Positions 36,444 through 45,817 of a stretch of 64,000 nt of DNA are shown here, piece by piece. Under the pieces are notes generated by a model. The model had not been told where the DNA came from and made no database searches. It was given only the letters and a program-made list of their open reading frames with translations. Source of the stretch: an uncultured Microbulbifer sp. Lineage in GTDB: Bacteria; Pseudomonadota; Gammaproteobacteria; Pseudomonadales; Cellvibrionaceae. Both the position numbers and the translations under genes were made by a program. Each line of letters opens with the position of its first letter. Positions within the stretch are counted from its first letter, which is position 1. Location of the stretch: positions 1 to 64,000 of the forward strand of contig NZ_CANLDD010000010.1 in the NCBI RefSeq assembly GCF_947489355.1. Direction: 5' to 3'.

Positions 36444-37115
36444 TTATGCCTGGGTGCGGCGGATGCCGTACAGGATGAAAAATTGCGCGCTGTAATAGGT
36501 GAGCATAATCGCCGTATCGGCAAACGGAATGGGGGCAATAAACTTGTTCAGGGCGATCAGGGTATCGGACACCATAAAGGTCACGGCTCCGCCAAAAAGC
36601 AAGGCGGAATCCCCGCGGTTTGCGGCGGCCGCCAGCGCCATGACTACGATGGCCAATAGATAAAACAGCACTGCCGGTGCCAATTCCGCACTTGCGGGTA
36701 GGATTAAGCGTGCCAACAGCAGTGCGGCGATCAATACAGGGGCTGCGCGCAGCAGACTGCGCCGGTTGCGAAAGTCGGCGCGGCGTAGGAAATTGCCAGC
36801 GTAAATCAGCTGGGCGAGCAAAAAGGCACCGAGCCCAGCAATAAACTGGTTGGGAAAATCCATCTCCAGCAGTACATCACCGAGTGCCGAGAACGCCAGT
36901 GCCGCCAGGGTCAGGGCGCGGGTAAGCCCCCCCAGTTGGCGCAGGGCGATGGCGCCCAGAATGGCAATGGGTAGGGCTTTGAGTGAGGCCATCCACAGTC
37001 CCTTGATACCAAGGCCCTCCAGCAACATAAACAGTGCGGCAGCGCAGATGAAAGCGACGGGCAAAAAGTGCTGCGGTTGCGCCGCAGGATTGGCAGGGAG
37101 AACTTTGGATGGCAT
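36444..37115 (-). CDS. Lysoplasmalogenase, YhhN family
   Basis: A 223-residue membrane protein with about eight hydrophobic helices (FLPVAFICAAALFMLLEGLG, FIAGLGAFLLAQLIYAGNFL, AVLFYLLAIVVMALAAAAN and others). The family pattern ALAFSALGDVLLEMD, then FLLAQLIYAGNF and GAVTFMVSDTLIALNKF, is clear, with Asp residues in membrane segments as expected for the TMEM86/YhhN hydrolase. It would cleave the vinyl-ether bond of lysoplasmalogens; that substrate is not assured in this organism. The ATG at 37115 is preferred over an in-frame start 11 codons earlier. Confidence 0.88.
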   Translation of the reverse strand: MPSKVLPANPAAQPQHFLPVAFICAAALFMLLEGLGIKGLWMASLKALPIAILGAIALRQLGGLTRALTLAALAFSALGDVLLEMDFPNQFIAGLGAFLLAQLIYAGNFLRRADFRNRRSLLRAAPVLIAALLLARLILPASAELAPAVLFYLLAIVVMALAAAANRGDSALLFGGAVTFMVSDTLIALNKFIAPIPFADTAIMLTYYSAQFFILYGIRRTQA

Positions 37116-37310
37116 GGCGATACCCTGGTTGTGATTGTTATTTCGCATTTGTGCTGTTGCTCGGTACCTTGGCCCGCAGTGCAGTCAGGTTTGAATTCTG
37201 GCCCGCGTGCTCGGGTAAATTACCCACCTGGGTTACTATTCACCAACAGGAATCCATTGTCCAGGCAGGCCGCTTGTCTGCCGCAACACGATTGACGGAG
37301 CACTTTATCG

Positions 37311-38228
37311 ATGAAGGCAGCCAATATTCTCGAAACCATCGGCAATACCCCGCATGTAAGAATCAACCATCTGTTCCGCCCCGATATCGAGGTGTGGATG
37401 AAAGTGGAGCGTTTTAATCCGGGCAGTAGTATCAAGGACCGGATTGCCCTCGCCATGATCGAGGATGCGGAGCGTCGCGGTGCTCTACGCCCCGGAGGCA
37501 TTATTATTGAGCCGACCTCCGGCAACACCGGCATCGGCCTGGCGATGGTGGCGGCGGTAAAGGGCTACCGCCTGATTCTCACCATGCCGGAGTCCATGTC
37601 CCAGGAGCGTCGCCAAGTGATGAAGGCGATGGGTGCGGAGCTGGTGCTCACACCCAAGGAGCGGGGCATGGGTGGCGCCATTGAGCAGGCCGAAGCACTT
37701 AAAGCGCAGTACGACAACAGCTGGATGCCCCAGCAGTTTTGTAACCGCGCCAATGCCCAGGTGCACCGGGAAACCACCGCCAAGGAAATTCTGGCGGATT
37801 TTCCCGAAGGGCTCGACTATCTGATCACCGGTGTCGGCACCGGTGGGCATATTACCGGCTGTGGTGAAGTGCTGAAGATGGCCTTTCCCAAGCTGCAGGT
37901 TTATGCGGTGGAGCCGGAAAAATCCCCGGTGATCAGTGGGGGTGAAAAAGGGCTGCATCGCTTGCAGGGGATTGGTGCCGGCTTTATTCCGGAAGTACTC
38001 AACACCGAAGTCCTCGACGGTACCATTCTGGTGAGTGAAGAGGACAGCTTCGAACTCACGCGCCAGTGTGCAACCAAGGAGGGCATTTTCGTGGGTATAT
38101 CCTCCGGCGCCAGCCTGGCCGCGCTGAAACAGCGCGAAGGGGCGTTTGCCCCCGGCAGCCGCGTACTGGTGTTCAGTTACGATAGCGGCGAGCGCTACCT
38201 GTCCGTTAAAGATCTTTTCTCTGCCTGA
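37311..38228 (+). CDS. cysK: Cysteine synthase A (O-acetylserine sulfhydrylase)
   Basis: A 305-residue PLP enzyme that makes cysteine from O-acetylserine and sulfide. The Schiff-base Lys lies in [16 protein letters not shown], the substrate loop is [16 protein letters not shown], the phosphate cup is [10 protein letters not shown], and the C-terminal part has [15 protein letters not shown] and GISSGAS. IGAGFIP favours CysK over CysM type. It is followed 37 bases later by cysQ, so the pair forms a sulfur-assimilation unit. Confidence 0.94.
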   Translation: MKAANILETIGNTPHVRINHLFRPDIEVWMKVERFNPGSSIKDRIALAMIEDAERRGALRPGGIIIEPTSGNTGIGLAMVAAVKGYRLILTMPESMSQERRQVMKAMGAELVLTPKERGMGGAIEQAEALKAQYDNSWMPQQFCNRANAQVHRETTAKEILADFPEGLDYLITGVGTGGHITGCGEVLKMAFPKLQVYAVEPEKSPVISGGEKGLHRLQGIGAGFIPEVLNTEVLDGTILVSEEDSFELTRQCATKEGIFVGISSGASLAALKQREGAFAPGSRVLVFSYDSGERYLSVKDLFSA

Positions 38229-38265
38229 GACCTATAATAGCGCGCACTCAGAGTAAGGAGCTTGA

Positions 38266-39105
38266 ATGGACAAGACAGTATTGGAACAGGTGATTGCTAT
38301 ATGCACAGACGCGGGTGCGGCAATCCTGGATATCTACCACAGCAGTGCCGAGCTGCAAGTGGACATCAAGCCGGATGATTCACCGGTAACGGCGGCAGAC
38401 CTGGCCGCACACAAGATCCTGGCCCCGGCCCTGGCCCAGATCATCGAAGGTGTGCCGGTACTGTCGGAGGAACAGGCAATCCCCCCATTTGCAGAGCGCA
38501 GCCAGTGGCATCGCTATTGGATCGTCGACCCCCTCGACGGTACCAAGGAGTTTATTCGCCGCACCGGAGAATTTACCGTGAATGTGGCGCTCATTGAAAA
38601 TGGCAAGCCGGTACTGGGTGTGGTCCATGTGCCGGTTCTGGGCATTACCTATGCCGGTTGCAGGAACATTGGCGCCTTTAAGCGCGCGGCGTCCGGCGAT
38701 GTGGCAATCCATGTGCGCCCACTCAAGCCTCGCCTGGAGGCAGGCGATGCCGTGGCGCTGGTGGCCAGCCGCAGTCATGGCGCCGGTATTGTGGGTCAGC
38801 TGGTGGAGCGTATCGAGTCCAGGCTGGGCACTGTCGAGTGTAAGAATATGGGCAGCTCACTGAAACTGTGTCTGGTGGCGGAAGGTGCCGCGGACCTCTA
38901 CCCGCGTTTGGCGCCCACCTGCGAGTGGGATACCGCTGCGGCCCAGGCGGTGGTCGAGGCCGCCGGTGGCGTTGTGGTCGACGACCAGTTTCGACTGCTG
39001 CGCTACAACCGCAAGGACTCTCTGCTCAACCCGTTTTTCTTTGTGATCGGCGATACCTCTTTCGATTGGCGGGATTTACTCGTAACCAAACCCCCGGTGA
39101 ATTAA
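38266..39105 (+). CDS. cysQ: 3'(2'),5'-bisphosphate nucleotidase CysQ
   Basis: A 279-residue lithium-sensitive phosphatase of the inositol monophosphatase superfamily. The motifs are VLSEEQ, WIVDPLDGTKEFIRRTGEFT (metal-binding D-P-L-D-G-T), FKRAAS and CEWDTAAAQAVVEAAGG. It hydrolyses PAP (3'-phosphoadenosine 5'-phosphate), the by-product of PAPS reduction, which fits its place after cysK. Confidence 0.96.
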   Translation: MDKTVLEQVIAICTDAGAAILDIYHSSAELQVDIKPDDSPVTAADLAAHKILAPALAQIIEGVPVLSEEQAIPPFAERSQWHRYWIVDPLDGTKEFIRRTGEFTVNVALIENGKPVLGVVHVPVLGITYAGCRNIGAFKRAASGDVAIHVRPLKPRLEAGDAVALVASRSHGAGIVGQLVERIESRLGTVECKNMGSSLKLCLVAEGAADLYPRLAPTCEWDTAAAQAVVEAAGGVVVDDQFRLLRYNRKDSLLNPFFFVIGDTSFDWRDLLVTKPPVN

Positions 39106-39681
39106 GTTTGTCCAGCCCCGTCCGTTGGTGGCGGGGTGCACACCGCTGAATCCATTCGCGCCTGCAGAAACCGAAAAAATTGTCTGCTTTTTTTGCAAAC
39201 CCTGGCGATGCCAAAACCCGTGAAACCCCTGACCTGCCCTGATCGCTGGAGCAGGGCGGTACCCACGCGCGTGCGCCGGTGATCCAAGACGCAAGATGAA
39301 GAAAATGCAACTACAAGGTAGGCGTGTGGGATTGCTGCACCTTGCTCTGCCGGGAGCATGCGGTGGTGATTACCGCCATTTATAGCTGGAAAATTTCGGG
39401 AAACCAAGCTTACCAACCGTGTGGCTATTGCTTTACCAGAATGTGTGTGATGAGCCATGACCGCCCGAGGTTTTTAAGTGTATTTGTAGACACTGTGCGC
39501 GGGGACATTTTCTATCGGGGATCTGTGCAGCCAATTAACCGGTGAATGTCGCCGGATACTTGACAGCACTCGATGGAAGTGCGATTGCTGCGGCGAACCT
39601 GTTGATTTTCTTACCAGATTTTGTTCCCGCAATTGAAAGCCGTCTACGCTTTGGAAAGTGAATACACAAGGGTATTTTCCA
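39106..39681. other. Non-coding stretch between cysQ and the HicB-like gene
   Basis: About 575 bases. Short open frames occur on both strands but none has family likeness or a ribosome site. A GC hairpin without a U tract (CCCCG..CGGGG near 39113-39137) follows cysQ. Otherwise nothing is recognised. Confidence 0.4.
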
Positions 39682-39939
39682 ATGCGCTATGCGGTCGTGC
39701 TCCACAATATTAAACAAGCCGGCTTTGGTGCCATAGCACCGGACCTGCCACATTGTCACTGCCATGCTGAAACGCTGGATGACACCCTGCAAAAAATGGC
39801 GGAAACCATGTTTCAGCGCCTGGAGGACCTGCGCCTGGCCGGGGAGCCAATGCCCAAACCACAGGCGGTAGATGCCCTGCGGGAAAACCCGGCATTTGCC
39901 GGTGGTATCTGGGCCATTATCGATGTGGCGAGTGCCTAG
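39682..39939 (+). CDS. HicB-like (partial RNase H fold) protein, orphan
   Basis: An 85-residue protein matching the HicB antitoxin fold: MRYAVVLHNIKQAGFGAIAPDLPHCHCHAETLDD, then a helix TLQKMAETMFQRLEDLRLAGEPMPKP. The C-terminal DNA-binding helix-turn-helix or ribbon-helix-helix of complete HicB antitoxins is absent. No HicA mRNA-interferase gene of about 60 codons is seen on either side. AAGG lies ten bases before the ATG; a GTG eight codons earlier is less likely. Possibly a domesticated antitoxin or a DUF1902-like protein. Confidence 0.7.
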   Translation: MRYAVVLHNIKQAGFGAIAPDLPHCHCHAETLDDTLQKMAETMFQRLEDLRLAGEPMPKPQAVDALRENPAFAGGIWAIIDVASA

Positions 39940-39965
39940 GGCTTGTGGGTCAGTGGGCAATTGTG

Positions 39966-40589
39966 ATGAAGATAACTTTATATGCCCTGGTTCTGGTGCT
40001 GCCCGCCACTGTCAACGCCCTGGAGTGGAATAGTCCTTTCGAGGGAATACGCAACGGTGAGTACCGGGTTATTGCTACCCTCGGTCTGGGCAATGGGGAA
40101 CAACAGATCAATAAAAATCGGGATTTTTTTGCTTACGCCAGTGTGGGTATTACCCCGGCAGTGGGTGTCTGGCAGGTGGAGTTGCGCGGTTCGCGCTTTG
40201 ATGACAACCAGGTAAGGGTCAACCAGGTAGGACTGAACTTCAAGGTGGATTTTACTCTGAATTGCTATGTACAGTGTCTCTACTGGATGGTGGGCTGGAA
40301 CTATGCCGATATCGACCTCAACGATGTCCGCAAGCACGGCTACTGGTACCACAGGAAGAAGGACTGGCATTTTCCCGTGGATAACTGGTATTACGATGGC
40401 CACTATATCCATCTGGTCAATACCAGTGGCAGTGACAATTTCTGGAATTTGGGCATCGGTTACCGCTTTATGTGGACGCGGGATTTCGATACCTCTATTG
40501 AATACAACTATAACGATATCGGCTCCGTTCACCGGGTGGATTTGGGCCACCTGCGTACACTCACGGTCAACTTTTCCTACCGGTTCTAG
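39966..40589 (+). CDS. Small outer-membrane beta-barrel-like protein
   Basis: A 207-residue protein with a signal peptide (ITLYALVLVLPATVNA) and alternating amphipathic strands. It ends in LTVNFSYRF, a C-terminal aromatic signature of outer-membrane proteins. Paired cysteines (LNCYVQCLY) and the strand GIGYRFMWTRDFDTSIEYNY are visible. The size suggests an 8-strand OmpA/OmpW-like barrel. The function is not recognised. It is convergent with the copper receptor gene; a perfect hairpin lies between them. Confidence 0.7.
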   Translation: MKITLYALVLVLPATVNALEWNSPFEGIRNGEYRVIATLGLGNGEQQINKNRDFFAYASVGITPAVGVWQVELRGSRFDDNQVRVNQVGLNFKVDFTLNCYVQCLYWMVGWNYADIDLNDVRKHGYWYHRKKDWHFPVDNWYYDGHYIHLVNTSGSDNFWNLGIGYRFMWTRDFDTSIEYNYNDIGSVHRVDLGHLRTLTVNFSYRF

Positions 40590-40603
40590 GTGCGTTTGCA
40601 AAG

Positions 40604-40633
40604 GTGCCTGCCAGTGATTGCACTGGCAGGCAC
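40604..40633. terminator. Perfect 13-bp hairpin between convergent genes
   Basis: GTGCCTGCCAGTG (40604-40616) pairs perfectly with CACTGGCAGGCAC (40621-40633) across ATTG. It lies between the barrel protein gene (plus) and the copper receptor gene (minus), so it could terminate both, although neither side has a long U tract. Confidence 0.6.
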
Positions 40634-40648
40634 GCGGGTTTACGGGGC

Positions 40649-42820
40649 CTAAAGGCGGTAAATGCCTTTGAGCCAGAGTGTGCGACCGGGTTCATTGACC
40701 CGGGTCAACTGTGGAAAGTTTGGAATTCTCGCGCCGGCGCGACTGACATGCTCAGCGTAGGTTTCATCCAGCAGGTTGTCGATGCCGGTGGTAATCAGCA
40801 GATTGGTGCTGGGTCGCCACCCGGCGTTTATCGACATCACATGGGCAGAATCGGTTGGTCCAAAATCCTGGCCGATAATACTGCCTTTGCCGATATCCAC
40901 GCGATCCTGGCTGGTGACGGCCCGCCACAGAAAACCTGCGGACCATTGGGGTAGCTCGAAGTAGAGGCCCAGGCGCGCCTCCAGGGGAGGCAGTTGAGCC
41001 AGGGCGGTGTCGTCGGTGTCGTTGGCCCCGCGCACCGATGTGAGGGTGAATGTGGTGCGCCAGCTGTTCGCCAGTTGATAGCCGGCATCCAGCTCCAGTC
41101 CCCAGGAACGCGCCTGGATATTGCGCACCACCAGGGTGCTGCGGGTGTCTATGGCTACCCCCACAGGTGCTGGCCCGTGCATGGATGGCATGGGGTCCCT
41201 ATCGACCGTGACCGCAGGCTTTTGGTAACCGGTCTGGATCATCAGGTAGTCGCGGATATCGTTGGCAAAAAAGGAGAGACTGGCGGAGGATTTTTCGCCG
41301 CGATAGAGAAAGCCGAAATCCAACTGGGTGGTTTTTTCCGCGCCTATATCCAGGGCACTGAAGGAGTCTTCGGCTTCATGTGTAAAGATCTCCCAGTAAT
41401 CCGGCGAGCGCTCGCTGTAGCCCAATCCTGCAAACACGGTGGCCGATGTTGCGGGAGCGCTTTGCAGCGCGCGCTCGTAGCGCAGGAAGCCACTGTGCAG
41501 CAGTTCCGTGCGGGTGACACCCGCGGTGGGATTGCTTACCGAGGACATCATGGACAGCGAAATCGCCTTGCGCAGGTCGCGCACTTTCCAATCGTCCAGC
41601 CTGGCGCCGGCGATCCAGCGTTGGTCGGGGGACAATTGCCAGCTGGCTTCAGAAAAAACCCCCACTTGTGAGAACTCCGCATCGGCTTCCCTGTGCAACT
41701 GGCGGTAGTCCACCTTATTCTGATCCATGCTCATGCGGCTGGTGTGGCGGTTTTGGCGGGTGTCCAGGCCGGCCGTCAGTTCCACCGTGTTCAGGGGCGT
41801 GAACAGCAGGCTCAGTTTTGCGCCGGTGGATTCATTGTCCAGGTTCATGGCGATTGGCCTACCGGGCATAGCGGAAAGTACACGCAGGCTGTAGTTGTCC
41901 ATAAGGTGGTCGATGTAAGTGAAGTAGCCCTGCACCTCGATGGTATTGAGCAAATCGCCGATACCGCTGCGGACATAGTTTGCCCTGTAGCTCTCCCGTG
42001 CAAATTGAGTACCGTCGAGCCCGCGATCGGCAAAAGCGGTCTCGCCATCGCTGAAAGTGCTGCCCAATTCCAGGCGGGTATCGTTATCCGGTGTCCAGGC
42101 CAGGCTGACCTTACCGTTCCAGCGCGTGTAATGGGAGTGGACACGATTGCCATCGCCGTCTTCATAATCGTTTGCTGAAGCGGTGGCTGCCGAGCTGCGC
42201 AGGGAAAATACGGGCGATTTATAAGCGATATCGAACAGGCCGTCACTGCGTTCGGCGCTGCCACCGAGCAGGCTCACGTGCATATCCCAGGCACTCTCGG
42301 CGGGGCGTTCCTGCAGTTGTTTGAACAACACCACACCCGTGGAATTGCCCGGTCCGTGCAGTACGGTCTGGGGACCCTTGATCACCTCGATCTCATCCAG
42401 GCTCTCGGGAAATAGATAGGCCGTGGGCGGGTCCATACGGCCGGAACCGCTGCCCACGATGGACTCGCCGTCCAGCAACAGCCCCAGGCGCGAACCGCCC
42501 ATACCGCGCAACAGCGGATCGCCGCTGGTGCCGCCTTTGCGCACCACTGAAAATCCGGGGATGGTTTTCAAATAGTCAGCGCCATCGTTGGCGGGCAGCG
42601 GCTGGCGCGGCAGTTTGGGATCGGTGATCAGGTTGAGGGGCAGTTCGGTCCTGACACCTGTGACTACCATCTCCTCCATTTCATCCGCGTTGGCGAGGAG
42701 GCTGGTGGGGCAGGACCAGCCGGCAAGGAGGATGAGGCTGAGGGGAATCTGCAGGCGGGTTTTACCGTTCAGTGTATTGGCAGTTACTTTTTGGGTGATG
42801 TCTTTAGTCGATCTTGGCAT
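40649..42820 (-). CDS. TonB-dependent copper receptor (OprC/NosA type)
   Basis: A 723-residue TonB-dependent receptor. A signal peptide (IPLSLILLAGWSCPTSLLANA), a TonB-box region (EMEEMVVTGVRTE), a plug domain with DYLKTIPGFSVVRKGGTSGDPLLRGMGGSRLGLLLDGE, and RMDPPTAYLFPESLDEIEVIKGPQTVLHGPGNSTGVVLF are visible; the MDPPTAY..PES stretch is characteristic of the copper-receptor subfamily. A 22-strand barrel ends in LWLKGIYRL. A DUF2946 gene lies 238 bases upstream on the same strand, the arrangement seen beside oprC in pseudomonads. Presumed to import copper across the outer membrane. Confidence 0.9.
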   Translation of the reverse strand: MPRSTKDITQKVTANTLNGKTRLQIPLSLILLAGWSCPTSLLANADEMEEMVVTGVRTELPLNLITDPKLPRQPLPANDGADYLKTIPGFSVVRKGGTSGDPLLRGMGGSRLGLLLDGESIVGSGSGRMDPPTAYLFPESLDEIEVIKGPQTVLHGPGNSTGVVLFKQLQERPAESAWDMHVSLLGGSAERSDGLFDIAYKSPVFSLRSSAATASANDYEDGDGNRVHSHYTRWNGKVSLAWTPDNDTRLELGSTFSDGETAFADRGLDGTQFARESYRANYVRSGIGDLLNTIEVQGYFTYIDHLMDNYSLRVLSAMPGRPIAMNLDNESTGAKLSLLFTPLNTVELTAGLDTRQNRHTSRMSMDQNKVDYRQLHREADAEFSQVGVFSEASWQLSPDQRWIAGARLDDWKVRDLRKAISLSMMSSVSNPTAGVTRTELLHSGFLRYERALQSAPATSATVFAGLGYSERSPDYWEIFTHEAEDSFSALDIGAEKTTQLDFGFLYRGEKSSASLSFFANDIRDYLMIQTGYQKPAVTVDRDPMPSMHGPAPVGVAIDTRSTLVVRNIQARSWGLELDAGYQLANSWRTTFTLTSVRGANDTDDTALAQLPPLEARLGLYFELPQWSAGFLWRAVTSQDRVDIGKGSIIGQDFGPTDSAHVMSINAGWRPSTNLLITTGIDNLLDETYAEHVSRAGARIPNFPQLTRVNEPGRTLWLKGIYRL

Positions 42821-43058
42821 GTTGACTTATCCGTTTTGGGGCGGCGCTTTCGGGCGCAGCCATACGCGCGTCGCCAGTCAATCAATGGCGCGCCGAGGTT
42901 CCCGGTCGGGCTAAAGAGCCAGCCGGGGCTTGTGCCTGGGAGGCGCTGGCGCATGGGTACAAAGTACCTGCTGCTGGGATATGCAGCGGTACAGCGCTCG
43001 GCGGCTCGGGGAATCACTACAACAGTACGGGTGCAGCGCATTGTGGAAAAGAAAAGGC

Positions 43059-43481
43059 TCAGTGGGGTGGGGCGCGGATAAGGGGGCGGTCAAACAGGTT
43101 GGACAGCACAACCTTGACATTGGGGACTGTGGGAGGGGTTGAGACCCCGCTGGGTACGACATCCAACACTGTGGCCGGGGCGCTGGCAACCCCGGCAACG
43201 GCGGAATAAATACAGTGATTGTCGGCAAAGGAGTGGGCGGTCAGCGCATCGTGATCATGTCCGCTGTGGTGGTGTTCGCGCGCAGGGTTTGCCAACGTAT
43301 TGAGTAGCAGGGCACTGCGGCTGTCACCGTGACAGAGACCGTAAGGTGTCCCCGCGGCAAGGGCCGCAGGCATAAATCCCGTGGGTACCAGACCGCGAAC
43401 GCTGAGAAAGACCCATAAAAGCAGCAGTGCCTGCCACCGGGGAAGGTGCGCACCGCTTTGAATGGTGTGTCTGGGACGCAT
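43059..43481 (-). CDS. DUF2946 family protein (copper-associated)
   Basis: A 140-residue protein with a hydrophobic N-terminal segment (WQALLLLWVFLSVRGLVPTGFMPAALAA), a GLCHGDS motif and a His-rich stretch (REHHHSGHDHDALTAHSF) followed by CIYS. The combination of PTGFMPA, CHG and the HHxGHDH cluster fits DUF2946, whose genes accompany copper receptors and copper chaperones. The His/Asp-rich stretch probably binds copper in the periplasm. It is likely co-regulated with the receptor downstream. Confidence 0.85.
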   Translation of the reverse strand: MRPRHTIQSGAHLPRWQALLLLWVFLSVRGLVPTGFMPAALAAGTPYGLCHGDSRSALLLNTLANPAREHHHSGHDHDALTAHSFADNHCIYSAVAGVASAPATVLDVVPSGVSTPPTVPNVKVVLSNLFDRPLIRAPPH

Positions 43482-43689
43482 AAATTACGCAGCTGTTTGG
43501 TGGGTGTCTATTTTTATTCCTCAACCCAAAGTGGCCACAGGGTGCTGGCCGGCGGGGGAACAATGCCACTGTCACCGCCGGGTTTTATCCCTGCCCGTGC
43601 AGGCATTGTTGTCTCATTCATTGCCCTGCGCCTGTTTGGCTTTGGGGTGAATCGCACCATGCGCTGCGGAAATAGTGTAGCCGAAAAAT

Positions 43690-44307
43690 TTACTGGAAAA
43701 GCGATTTTATGCGGGCACTGATACCGTGGAAAAACTGGTGTTTGCTTTTCGCCCGGTCACCTGTGAGAAAGTTGATCTGGATCGATTGCCGCTTGCCCGT
43801 GAAACTGCGGTAGCCGTGCCAGCAATTATCGGTCACCTTAAAGGCGACCAGTGCGCCGGGGCCGGGCAGTAATTCATCGGCATAGTCTTCCATGTCATCA
43901 CCGTTGCGCAGGATACGCAGCCGCCCTGTGGGTGACGGCCACGTCTCATTGAGATAGACCAGCACCGTGATCAGTTTGCTTTTGGAGTCGGTGTGGATGC
44001 GCCCATCCTTGGCCCGGGAATAACCGCGCAGGGTGGCCATCATCGGTTTGTCGGTGAGGTCCAGTTCAAATTTCTCCCCGAGAATTCGTCGCACCTCCGC
44101 GCTGTCGAACTGCTCCACAAAGCGGCGCAGTCGCGCGCTGATCTTTACATCTTCGATATTGAAGCTGCCGCCCTTGTGCAGTGCTGGAAAACTTCGGATC
44201 AGGGCGGAGGCTTCGTCCGGGGGCAGGGACTGTGCCAGATAAAAGTGCGGGAATGGGGCGGCTTTCACCTCGGCGGCATTTAGCCGGTCAATAGCGAGTT
44301 GGGACAT
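43690..44307 (-). CDS. 2-oxoglutarate/Fe(II)-dependent oxygenase
   Basis: A 205-residue cupin-like oxygenase. The iron ligands are the H and D of GRIHTDSKSKLITVLVYLNE and the distal His of DNCWHGYRSFTGKRQSIQINF, where the Arg of GKRQSIQ would bind 2-oxoglutarate. The core resembles prolyl-4-hydroxylase-type 2OG-Fe(II) domains. The substrate is unknown. Similar genes occur near polysaccharide or methyltransferase genes, but here it stands alone before the DUF58 operon, transcribed in the same direction. Confidence 0.88.
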   Translation of the reverse strand: MSQLAIDRLNAAEVKAAPFPHFYLAQSLPPDEASALIRSFPALHKGGSFNIEDVKISARLRRFVEQFDSAEVRRILGEKFELDLTDKPMMATLRGYSRAKDGRIHTDSKSKLITVLVYLNETWPSPTGRLRILRNGDDMEDYADELLPGPGALVAFKVTDNCWHGYRSFTGKRQSIQINFLTGDRAKSKHQFFHGISARIKSLFQ

Positions 44308-44419
44308 GGTCGGGTGACTCTTCCTGTACTGTGGGACACTTCTTTTATACCGTCTCTATTATCTCCGAGATGGTACAGATTGCATTAATTTGTGTCACCT
44401 TCCGACGAGAGCCGCCCCA

Positions 44420-45817
44420 TTAGAGCCTACCGCTGCGTTTTAAGCGCCAGTAGGCCTCGACCAGGGCCTGGTGCAGGCTTTCCGGGCGGGAGTCGACCAC
44501 CAGGACGTTGTGTGCCTGCAGTTGTTGTAGCAGGCGCGCGCGTCTGTGCAAAAAATCCCTTGCCGCGGCGTAATCCACCGCACTGGCAAAATCGCCGATG
44601 CGTTGCTGTACCAGGCGGTCCACGGCGGTTTCCCGCAGGCTCGCCACCATCACCAGGTGGCTGCGGGTAAGCAGGCGGACCGCTGCGAGCAGTTCCACGC
44701 TGTCCTCGTCGCGCAGATTGGTAATCAGGATCACCAGGCTGCGGCGCTTGTGTTGGCCCAGCAATTGCTGGGCCGCACCACTGTAGTCCGCGCTGCCGGT
44801 TCCGGAGTGCAGGTCGTAGACATTATTCAACAGCAGGTTGATGGCGCTTTCACCTTTGACTGGCGGCAGCTGCCCTCCAGAGCTGTCCTGACCGGCAGCA
44901 AAGGCATGCAGGCCGACCGCATCTCCCTGTTTAATCGCCACATAGGCGGACAATAACAAACCGTTGAGGGCGTGGTCGAAATGGCTCAGTTCCCCGTCCT
45001 TGGCGCGCATGCGTCGACCGCAGTCGAGCATATAGATAATGTCCTGGTCGCGTTCGTCCTGGTATTCACGGCTGATTAATTTGCGCAGACGTGAACTGGC
45101 ACGCCAGTCCACCTGGCGTTGGCTGTCACCCTGGCGGTACTCGCGCAGCTGGCGAAAGTCCATGCCCTCTCCGCGACGCTGCTGCTGGTGCAAGCCCAGC
45201 ATGCGCAGGGTCTGCTCGGTGGAGAGCGCCTGCAGGGAAGAGATACCGAGAAAATTGGGGTAGACCTTTACCGATTGCGCCTGCCCCAGCCATACGCGGG
45301 TTTGCCACAGGCCCCAGGGGGAGTCGGCGAGGATCTCGATTCGACCGAAACTGGCACTGCCGCGGCGGTGTGGCACCAGGGTGTATTCAATAGACACTTC
45401 CTGTTCCGGCTGTAACTGTGCCCGGCGGGGCAATCCCGTGCTGGCCAGTTGCTGCGGCACACTGTCACAGACCGAGAGTTGCAGTATACGCGGACCACTG
45501 TTGCGGAGTTTCAGGCGGGCACTGTTGCGCACACCAAGCGCCAGGTTGCCCGGCAGCCGGCGTGTGCCCTCAAGGCCCGCAATCCGGCGACCGGTCAGGA
45601 AATCCAACAGTGCAGCGCCGATCAGCAAAGCCCCGCCGGTCCACCAGGCGGTCTCGATAAGTGCCGCGGCTGCGGGCAGCCAGATGCGCGCGCTACTGAT
45701 TGCCAGGGCCGCCAGGCACCAGTAGCCGAGGAGTTTCACCAGGCGTCGACTGGGGCCAGGGCGGCCGTTTTGGATTGGAGTGATTTGCGCCTCAGTGGCC
45801 GCAGCGCTTTGGCTCAC
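44420..45817 (-). CDS. DUF58 domain-containing protein
   Basis: A 465-residue protein with two N-terminal hydrophobic segments and the DUF58 signature GEGMDFRQLREYRQGDSQRQVDWRASSR, then a von Willebrand A-like stretch (DIIYMLDCGRRMR, ILITNLRDED). DUF58 proteins are encoded next to MoxR ATPases and are thought to be their clients or partners. It is the last gene of the operon; its start overlaps the moxR stop by 4 bases (ATGA). Confidence 0.93.
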   Translation of the reverse strand: MSQSAAATEAQITPIQNGRPGPSRRLVKLLGYWCLAALAISSARIWLPAAAALIETAWWTGGALLIGAALLDFLTGRRIAGLEGTRRLPGNLALGVRNSARLKLRNSGPRILQLSVCDSVPQQLASTGLPRRAQLQPEQEVSIEYTLVPHRRGSASFGRIEILADSPWGLWQTRVWLGQAQSVKVYPNFLGISSLQALSTEQTLRMLGLHQQQRRGEGMDFRQLREYRQGDSQRQVDWRASSRLRKLISREYQDERDQDIIYMLDCGRRMRAKDGELSHFDHALNGLLLSAYVAIKQGDAVGLHAFAAGQDSSGGQLPPVKGESAINLLLNNVYDLHSGTGSADYSGAAQQLLGQHKRRSLVILITNLRDEDSVELLAAVRLLTRSHLVMVASLRETAVDRLVQQRIGDFASAVDYAAARDFLHRRARLLQQLQAHNVLVVDSRPESLHQALVEAYWRLKRSGRL

